Below are positions 58,189-64,000 of a stretch of DNA of 64,000 bases, in pieces. Source of the stretch: Acidobacteriota bacterium (GTDB lineage Bacteria; Acidobacteriota; Aminicenantia; JBFLYD01); contig JBFLYD010000043.1 in assembly GCA_040756905.1 (NCBI GenBank), positions 62,001 to 126,000 of the forward strand. The letters run 5' to 3'. Position 1 is the stretch's first letter. Every line of letters begins with the position of its first letter. The notes below the pieces were generated by a model. That model worked only from the letters and a program-made list of their open reading frames with translations, was not told the DNA's origin and made no database searches. A program made the position numbers and the translations under genes.

Positions 58189-58263
58189 TTTTTTCTTATT
58201 TTAAATTATATCAAATAATTTTTTGTTTAAAATTATAAGAAATATTCATTGCCCAATTTTCTT

Positions 58264-59529
58264 TTAGAGAAAATAATATGGAAGAAAATAAATCTCTTTT
58301 TTATTGTAAATAATTTTATTAACATTTCCTGGATATAACACAAAAATCCTTTCAGGAGAATATTTATCAATAAAACTAATTAGAGATTTACCAGCTTTTG
58401 TTTTTATTGAGGATTTTACTTCAATTGAGATTCTTTCCTTTCCTTTTTCAATAATAAAATCAACTTCAGCTTTAGATTTAGTTCTCCAAAAATGGAGGGG
58501 ACTTCCATTTTTATAAATTTCTGTTGCAATCACATTTTCAACAAGAAATCCCTTGTCCGTCCTGCTCGAAAGGGGCTTAAAATCTTTTATGAGTGAATTT
58601 CTGAGACCTGTATCTAAAAAGTAAATTTTTGGGTTTTTTACGAGTTCAAGTCTTTTATTTGTATAAAATGGGTAAGAAAAAATAGTGATATATGTTTGTT
58701 CTAAAATTTTAAGGTGTTTTTTTAATGATATATGAGGAAGATCTGAGGTCTGTGAAAGTTCATTATATTGAATTAAATTACTAATTTGAAATGCAAGTGA
58801 TTTTATAAGTCTTTGAAGATTATATTCTGTTGAAAGCTGAAGAAGTCCTCTTATATCTCTAAGAAGGTATGTATTAATTATGTTTTGCAGAACCATTTCC
58901 CTTTCTTCAGAATCTTCGGAAATATGTACCCTTGGATATCCTCCCCATAAAACAAATTCTTCATAAAACTCCATTATTTTTTTATGTATTTCATCAGGTA
59001 GTTTTTCTCTCTCAAGTTTTCCTACTCGAACATTCTCTTTTAAGGGTAGATAAAAATTTCTATAAATTTCGTCATTTTTATAATGAAGGAATTCATCAAA
59101 ATTCAAAGGGAGAAGTTCAAATACAAAAATTCTTCCTGTGAGATATTTAACAGTTTTTACCGTAATGTCGATCGATGATGAGCCAGATATTAAAAATTTG
59201 GCTGGGGAATGATCATAAAGATATTTTAAAAGTTTTCCTCCATTCTCAGCATATTGAAACTCATCTATAAAAATGAATTTCTTTCCCCCCACATACATTT
59301 TAGCAAATGTTTTTATGTCCTGCTGGAAAAGAGAAAGAGTTTCTCTATCTTCGAAATCAAGAAAAACAGAAGGAGAAGGTAACGTCAAAAATATTTGTTT
59401 CATTAATGTAGTCTTCCCTGATTGTCTTGGTCCTACAATTGCAATTATTTCACGGGTCTCAAGATATTTTTTAATTTTCTCTTCTAAATTTCTTTTTATA
59501 TAAATTATTTCCCTGTTATAATTAATCAT
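58264..59529 (-). CDS. AAA ATPase with DUF4143 domain
   Basis: This 421-residue protein has P-loop AIVGPRQSGKTTLMKQI at about 30-46, Walker B KFIFIDEFQYAENGGKLLKY, the sensor SGSSSIDI, and a C-terminal nuclease-like DUF4143 region (FWRTKSKAEVDFIIEKGKER, SIEVKSS). It has the same plan as the partial protein at the left edge. Many members are encoded in variable regions; the function is unknown. Confidence 0.88.
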   Translation of the reverse strand: MINYNREIIYIKRNLEEKIKKYLETREIIAIVGPRQSGKTTLMKQIFLTLPSPSVFLDFEDRETLSLFQQDIKTFAKMYVGGKKFIFIDEFQYAENGGKLLKYLYDHSPAKFLISGSSSIDITVKTVKYLTGRIFVFELLPLNFDEFLHYKNDEIYRNFYLPLKENVRVGKLEREKLPDEIHKKIMEFYEEFVLWGGYPRVHISEDSEEREMVLQNIINTYLLRDIRGLLQLSTEYNLQRLIKSLAFQISNLIQYNELSQTSDLPHISLKKHLKILEQTYITIFSYPFYTNKRLELVKNPKIYFLDTGLRNSLIKDFKPLSSRTDKGFLVENVIATEIYKNGSPLHFWRTKSKAEVDFIIEKGKERISIEVKSSIKTKAGKSLISFIDKYSPERIFVLYPGNVNKIIYNKKEIYFLPYYFL

Positions 59530-59607
59530 ATTAAAATAATAGCAGGGAAAATTTATTAAGTCAAGTTTAAGATTCTACTTCTTTAATTATGTCAGTCTTC
59601 CCTACCT

Positions 59608-59838
59608 TTAATTAATTACAATCCATTCATCAAATTGCTTTAGATAGCAGAGGCAGTATTCCCTTTCGTCTTCTCCTATAACTTTAAAACAATCTGCTTC
59701 TCCCCTTTCGGGCTCAATTTCCTCCTGATACCAGGTTTCAATTATTTCCTTAACCTTAATTTTTCTGTCTCCGATAAAAAATGCAATCGGTTTTTCTTCA
59801 GCTTTATAGCCTGAATAACAAATAACTTTTGTTTTCAT
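59608..59838 (-). CDS. Small conserved hypothetical protein
   Basis: This 76-residue acidic protein has SGYKAEEKPIAFFIGDRKIK, the motif IIETWYQEEIEPERGEAD and a C-terminal CLCYLKQFDEWIVIN. Four Cys residues in total and its beta-rich pattern resemble small proteins of unknown function seen in Deltaproteobacteria and Acidobacteria-like genomes. Isolated gene between the ATPase and GH57 genes. Confidence 0.7.
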   Translation of the reverse strand: MKTKVICYSGYKAEEKPIAFFIGDRKIKVKEIIETWYQEEIEPERGEADCFKVIGEDEREYCLCYLKQFDEWIVIN

Positions 59839-59961
59839 ATTATTTTATTCTTAATACATCTGAGATATTTTCCTTAAAATTATAGATACAAGTCATTTTT
59901 TATAATTTTATAACATATGCTCATAAACTGTATTAATAGAACATAGAAAAATTAGAGCCCC

Positions 59962-62040
59962 CTAAATTTTCTTTATTGCTAATTTAATCCCGATAATTGG
60001 CTCTAATGAATAAAGGAAAAGGCATGTACCCTGAAATATCTTTTCTATTCCTCTTTCTGATAGAGATACTGTTTCAACTGGATAGACCCACAGATTTAAA
60101 GGTTTTTCCAGAAAAATTTTGAGTCTTATTCCCAACCATAGATCTTCAAATTCAATTTTTTCTACATCATTTCTTTCTCCGGTCAGGTCAAGACGAAATT
60201 TATTATTGTCAATAATTAAATTTCTGTCTGTTGAATCCGGAGCTAAAAAATTAAAATTAAATTCTACTCCAAAAATGCCTTCTCCTGATCTGGTATTTTG
60301 ACCATGTTGGGTTTTAAATTTCTGAACAAATTCTATAAGTGGTTCTGATTTGCTAATTCTAAATTCTTTTTCAATCCTGTTATTTTCTTTTGAGAGCATT
60401 TTAATCAGAATAAAATCTTTTTTCCTGTGGGTTTCCCATCCATAGGGTCCAACCGGTTCATAATTGTTTTTTCTGAAATCGGAAAAAGAAAAATCAGGAG
60501 GAAATATGTGTGATATAAAACAATTTCTGAGATTTTTATCGAATATAATGAATTTTTTAAGTCCCTCTTCATTTTTAATATCTTTCCCATGGATTGTCTC
60601 TATCTTTTCCTGGTTTTTCGATAAAGGATTCCTCACAATTTTAGAATGATAAATTTCTTCTCTTCTCTTCAATGAGTTTATCAAATTGAATTTTTTTAGC
60701 TTGTAACTTATTTCCACAACACTTCCACCTTCATCTGGTTTAAATACAATTGAAAAACCCTGAGTTCTCACCATTATCTCTTTCTTTAAATCACAATCAA
60801 TATCATTCTCTTCCACATATGACCATTTATCCTTGCTTTTATTCTCTATCTTCTCTATCAGGTATTCAGCCTCTAAGAGATTTCTGAAAAAAACAGTTCT
60901 CAGATGGGGCAAATACAATCCACCAAAGATTCCGTGCCAGTAAAAATCATTGGACTGGCTCTTCAATAAACTGTCATATGCCTTAGTAAAAATAAATAAT
61001 TTTTTTCTGGTTTTTTTTATTTCTTTAAATTTATGACTCAGACCGAGCATTCTTTTATGCATATAATTCGATTCATAATATTTTACTAAAAACAATCTCC
61101 AGAACCCTCCTCTCACAAAAGGCAGAAGATCCTCTCTTCCTGAATTCTTTAAAATTTCTTTTGTTTCTATTAATTTTTTCTGAGCATCTGAAGAAAGAGC
61201 CCATTCCATCATTTCAAAATAAGAAGCAGTTGGAAAATAAATTCGGTCTTTTGCGGGAAAATTCTTGATGATATCAGAAAATTTTATCGTTTCAATCCAG
61301 TCAGAACTTTTTTCAATTTTTTCAAAGAAATTCTCCAGCCATTTTTTTTCATAACAGAGTCTGTACGTGTTAGGCCATACCCCAAATTTCTCACCATCAT
61401 CACCCATCGATGTAAATTGGAAATTTCTTTCTTTAAATACATAACGCAGATAATCGATAACTTCTTCAACAGGATGGAAAGGGATTAAATATCTCAGCTT
61501 TTCAGAGCTGGGAAAAACATTCATACTATATCCATTGTGTTCAGTAATAAAATATCCATTTAAATCTTCCCTCTTCAATCCAGAGAGCAAAAAATGAGTC
61601 TCATCAAGAACCGTAAATTTTAATCCACTTCTTACAATTACCTCTACATCAGAAGGCTCCCAAACTCTTTCTGCTACCCAGAACCCCTCAGGAATTATTC
61701 CAAACCTCTCTTCTATAAAATTGTTCAACTTTCTAATCTGATTCTCTGCATCTTCTGAAGTAATTGAAGAAAGAATTGGCTCATAGAAACCCCCTGAAAT
61801 CAGCTCTATCTGCTTTCTTTTAAGCAGCTTTTTTAATAATAACTCTAACTCTTTAAAATTTTTTAAAAGAAAATCAAACAGCCATCCTGAGTAATGAAGA
61901 GATAATTTGATTCCAGGATGTTTTTCAAGCACTTTTAGAAACGGCAAATATGCTTTTCTATAAGCATCATGAACAACTGAAGAAAAATTTTCTACAGGCT
62001 GGTGATTATGGATAAGAAGACTTAAGAAAAGTTTTTTCAT
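59962..62040 (-). CDS. GH57 4-alpha-glucanotransferase
   Basis: This 692-residue enzyme of glycoside hydrolase family 57 transfers alpha-1,4-glucan chains. The five family motifs begin with HNHQPVEN (11-18), then GGFYEP (83-88), WVAERVWEPSDV with nucleophile Glu124, and FTSMGDDGEKFG with acid/base Asp214. The Thermococcus litoralis enzyme uses Glu123 and Asp214, so positions agree almost exactly. The C-terminal domains (DUF1925/DUF1926-like) complete the usual architecture. Cytoplasmic, in glycogen or maltodextrin metabolism. Its start lies 18 nt past the end of the nuoN gene. Confidence 0.92.
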   Translation of the reverse strand: MKKLFLSLLIHNHQPVENFSSVVHDAYRKAYLPFLKVLEKHPGIKLSLHYSGWLFDFLLKNFKELELLLKKLLKRKQIELISGGFYEPILSSITSEDAENQIRKLNNFIEERFGIIPEGFWVAERVWEPSDVEVIVRSGLKFTVLDETHFLLSGLKREDLNGYFITEHNGYSMNVFPSSEKLRYLIPFHPVEEVIDYLRYVFKERNFQFTSMGDDGEKFGVWPNTYRLCYEKKWLENFFEKIEKSSDWIETIKFSDIIKNFPAKDRIYFPTASYFEMMEWALSSDAQKKLIETKEILKNSGREDLLPFVRGGFWRLFLVKYYESNYMHKRMLGLSHKFKEIKKTRKKLFIFTKAYDSLLKSQSNDFYWHGIFGGLYLPHLRTVFFRNLLEAEYLIEKIENKSKDKWSYVEENDIDCDLKKEIMVRTQGFSIVFKPDEGGSVVEISYKLKKFNLINSLKRREEIYHSKIVRNPLSKNQEKIETIHGKDIKNEEGLKKFIIFDKNLRNCFISHIFPPDFSFSDFRKNNYEPVGPYGWETHRKKDFILIKMLSKENNRIEKEFRISKSEPLIEFVQKFKTQHGQNTRSGEGIFGVEFNFNFLAPDSTDRNLIIDNNKFRLDLTGERNDVEKIEFEDLWLGIRLKIFLEKPLNLWVYPVETVSLSERGIEKIFQGTCLFLYSLEPIIGIKLAIKKI

Positions 62041-62058
62041 TCTGAATCATCCAAATTT

Positions 62059-63477
62059 TTATAGAATTATAGCTTTCTGAATCCAGTAAAGAATCCTTCC
62101 TGGAAAAATTCCAAGCTGAAGGACTCCGAGGGCGCATAAAAATAGGGTGAGGATTAATGGTGGGTTTTCAAGCTCAATGTGAATTTCTCTTATCTCTTCC
62201 TTCATATACATAAATACAATAACTCTTAAATAATAATAAACTGATATCAGAGTTGTAATTATCGCAATTATGACAAGAATTATATAATCATTTCTAACTG
62301 CAGAAGAAAATAAATAAAATTTTGCTAAAAATCCTCCTGTAGGAGGAAATCCTGCAAGGGATAGGAGAAACAAAGAGAAAAAACCCCCAATCCAGGGATA
62401 TCTGTAGCCAATTCCGCATAAATCCTCAAGTTCACAATATTCTTTCTTTTTTCCAGTTAGCGAAATTAAAGATGCAAAAGCTCCCACGTTCATGAAAAGG
62501 TATGCTAAAAGGTAAAATAGAAGAGACCAATCTCCTTTTGCTTTAAGGTTCATTATACCAACTAAGATATATCCTGAATGAGCTATACTTGAATAAGCGA
62601 GCATTCTCTTCAAATTACTCTGTCTTAATGCAGCTATGTTGCCCCATATCATTGTAACTGAGGAAATAACCCATAGAGTATCCAAAATAAATTTTTGATC
62701 GAGTTCAAAAGAAAACTTGGTAAAGATTCTTAAAAGCACAGCAAATCCCGCAATCTTTGGAGAAACTGAAAGAAAAGTTGTTACTGGTGTTGGAGCTCCT
62801 TCGAAAACATCAGGAGCCCAAGAATGGAATGGGACAAGGGTTAATTTAAACCCGAATCCAACAAGTACTAATCCAAAGCCAATAAGAAAATATGGAGCTA
62901 AATTAATCGAACTGAAAATTACTGATATTTTTGTTGATTTTATAATCCCGTAAAGAAGCACGATACCCATAATTATAAAAGCGGATGAAAATGCTCCGAG
63001 CATAAAAAATTTTGTTCCTGCTTCAGCGGACCTTTCATCCTCTCTTCTGATATTTGAAAGAGTGTAGCTTCCAATTGCTAAAATCTCAAGTCCTAAAAGA
63101 ATCACTATCAGGTCATCTGATGAGACCATCAGCATCATTCCCAGAAGAGAAATCACCAATATGGAATAATATTCTCCGAAATTTATCTCCTGGTAGGTTA
63201 AATACTTAATTGATACAAATATTACAAAAAGGAGTGAATAGAACAGCAAACAAAATGAAAAAAGAGAAAAATTATCAAGTAAAATCCCTTTCTCAAAAAA
63301 AGAAACATTTTTATTCCATAATGTATAAACAATAACTATCCCTGCCATTATAAGGAGTGCAATCGATACATATCCCAGAAATTCTTTTTTATCATCTTTT
63401 ATGAAAACATCTAAAAGAAGCAAAACAAAAGATAAAATTAATACATAGATGAAAGGAGATAATGCAAGTATGTTCAT
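62059..63477 (-). CDS. nuoN: NADH-quinone oxidoreductase subunit N
   Basis: This 472-residue antiporter-like membrane subunit of complex I has about 14 TM segments. Lys-containing proton-channel helices and the motif GFKLTLVPFHSWAPDVFEGA are typical of NuoN. It follows nuoM (7-nt gap), the usual order at the end of the nuo operon. Confidence 0.95.
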   Translation of the reverse strand: MNILALSPFIYVLILSFVLLLLDVFIKDDKKEFLGYVSIALLIMAGIVIVYTLWNKNVSFFEKGILLDNFSLFSFCLLFYSLLFVIFVSIKYLTYQEINFGEYYSILVISLLGMMLMVSSDDLIVILLGLEILAIGSYTLSNIRREDERSAEAGTKFFMLGAFSSAFIIMGIVLLYGIIKSTKISVIFSSINLAPYFLIGFGLVLVGFGFKLTLVPFHSWAPDVFEGAPTPVTTFLSVSPKIAGFAVLLRIFTKFSFELDQKFILDTLWVISSVTMIWGNIAALRQSNLKRMLAYSSIAHSGYILVGIMNLKAKGDWSLLFYLLAYLFMNVGAFASLISLTGKKKEYCELEDLCGIGYRYPWIGGFFSLFLLSLAGFPPTGGFLAKFYLFSSAVRNDYIILVIIAIITTLISVYYYLRVIVFMYMKEEIREIHIELENPPLILTLFLCALGVLQLGIFPGRILYWIQKAIIL

Positions 63478-63484
63478 TTGCTGA

Positions 63485-64000
63485 TTAATTCATGTTTATA
63501 AATTTGATTTTTTTACTTAAATCTTCTACCACAATCTTTTCATGATATTTTATGTCATTTAGGATTTTAGATATTGTATTCTCTGTCCTTTTCAGGATGA
63601 AATTGGGATAGATTCCCATCCAGAATATGAAGAAAATTATGGGCAAAAAATAAAAAAGTTCTCTCAAATTCAAATCTTTAAAATTAAAAAATCTTTCATT
63701 TTTAATTTTTCCCTGCATTACTCTTTGAAAGGCCCAGAGAAGATATGCAACTGATAGAATAATCCCGGTAGCTCCTAAAGCTGTCCAGACTACATTTACT
63801 TTAAATACTCCAATCAATATTAAAAATTCTCCTATGAACCCGTTTAACCCAGGAAGACCTATAGAAGACAGCATTATTATTACAAAAATTGCTGAAAACA
63901 AAGGTAGTTGTTTTGAAAGACCTCCAAATTCATCTATTATTCTTGTATGAGCTTTCTCATAAAGAAACCCAACTACCAAAAAAAGACCTCCTGTACTTAT
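63485..64000 (-). CDS. nuoM: NADH-quinone oxidoreductase subunit M, partial (runs off the right edge)
   Basis: The minus-strand frame is open from 63485 to the window edge (171 codons; no start inside). ISTGGLFLVVGFLYEKAHTR, the FGGLSKQLPLFSAIFVIIML stretch and LPGLNGFIGEFLILIGVFKV are NuoM/ND4 C-terminal sequence. The N-terminal two thirds lie beyond the window. Together with nuoN it forms part of the proton-pumping arm of complex I. Confidence 0.93.
   Translation of the reverse strand: MSTGGLFLVVGFLYEKAHTRIIDEFGGLSKQLPLFSAIFVIIMLSSIGLPGLNGFIGEFLILIGVFKVNVVWTALGATGIILSVAYLLWAFQRVMQGKIKNERFFNFKDLNLRELFYFLPIIFFIFWMGIYPNFILKRTENTISKILNDIKYHEKIVVEDLSKKIKFINMN

Overview
The window is AT-rich bacterial DNA from a diderm organism. 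It has a heptose-phosphate adenylyltransferase, a Wzm/Wzt-type polysaccharide exporter, SurA-like chaperones, lipoproteins and an outer-membrane porin. Gene content (fatty-acid beta-oxidation trio, b plus b' ATP synthase stators, cdaA-cdaR-glmM, pyruvoyl arginine decarboxylase, six-bladed beta-propeller lipoprotein, MglA-like GTPase) suggests an Acidobacteriota or Aminicenantes-like lineage. That placement is an inference from gene content, since there is no 16S here.

Layout: 1-1513 holds a partial DUF4143-type ATPase and a RelE/ParE toxin-antitoxin pair lying between two tiny CRISPR-like repeat pairs. 1512-6705 (minus) is a beta-oxidation operon: acyl-CoA dehydrogenase, FadJ-like protein and thiolase. 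7060-10833 (plus) encodes an MglA-like GTPase, an MltD-like transglycosylase and a YifB/ComM ATPase. 10834-18951 is a looser region with a cyclodeaminase-like protein, a beta-propeller lipoprotein, a broken ABC exporter, a prenyl synthase, two unknown membrane proteins, a ribulokinase and repeats. 18952-23783 (plus) encodes DUF362, AmrS-type radical SAM, a membrane spermidine-synthase-like protein and pyruvoyl arginine decarboxylase. 23789-29137 (minus) is two PpiC chaperones and Mfd. 29647-38877 (minus) runs from the F1/stator ATP synthase genes (no a or c subunit) through TrmN6 to the Wzm/Wzt exporter and RfaE2. 39534-45746 (plus) is ftsH-folP-cdaA-cdaR-glmM-pdxJ. 46237-49705 (plus) is a PHP protein, a sigma-54 response regulator and the RNase P RNA gene. 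49770-58188 (minus) is a complete phosphate regulon (phoB-phoR, porin, pstSCAB, phoU) with two recognisable Pho boxes. 58264-64000 (minus) has another DUF4143 ATPase, a GH57 glucanotransferase and nuoN/nuoM.

The most unusual content is a family of structured interspersed repeats. A core of about 185 nt with several hairpins occurs four times (11031-11219, 38268-38452, 45853-46042, 55538-55715). A shell of about 370-450 nt occurs three times (10901-11269, 29183-29630, 45781-46207). In two copies the core sits inside the shell; in one copy a different insert with its own inverted repeat occupies that place. Stem arms differ between copies while staying paired, so the structure itself appears to be conserved. 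One core sits in frame near the 5' end of atpF, much like Rickettsia palindromic elements. Other notable points are the C-terminus of the sigma-54 regulator being encoded by the first 85 nt of rnpB, two genes that appear to start at ATA, and a second small repeat family nested in one shell copy.
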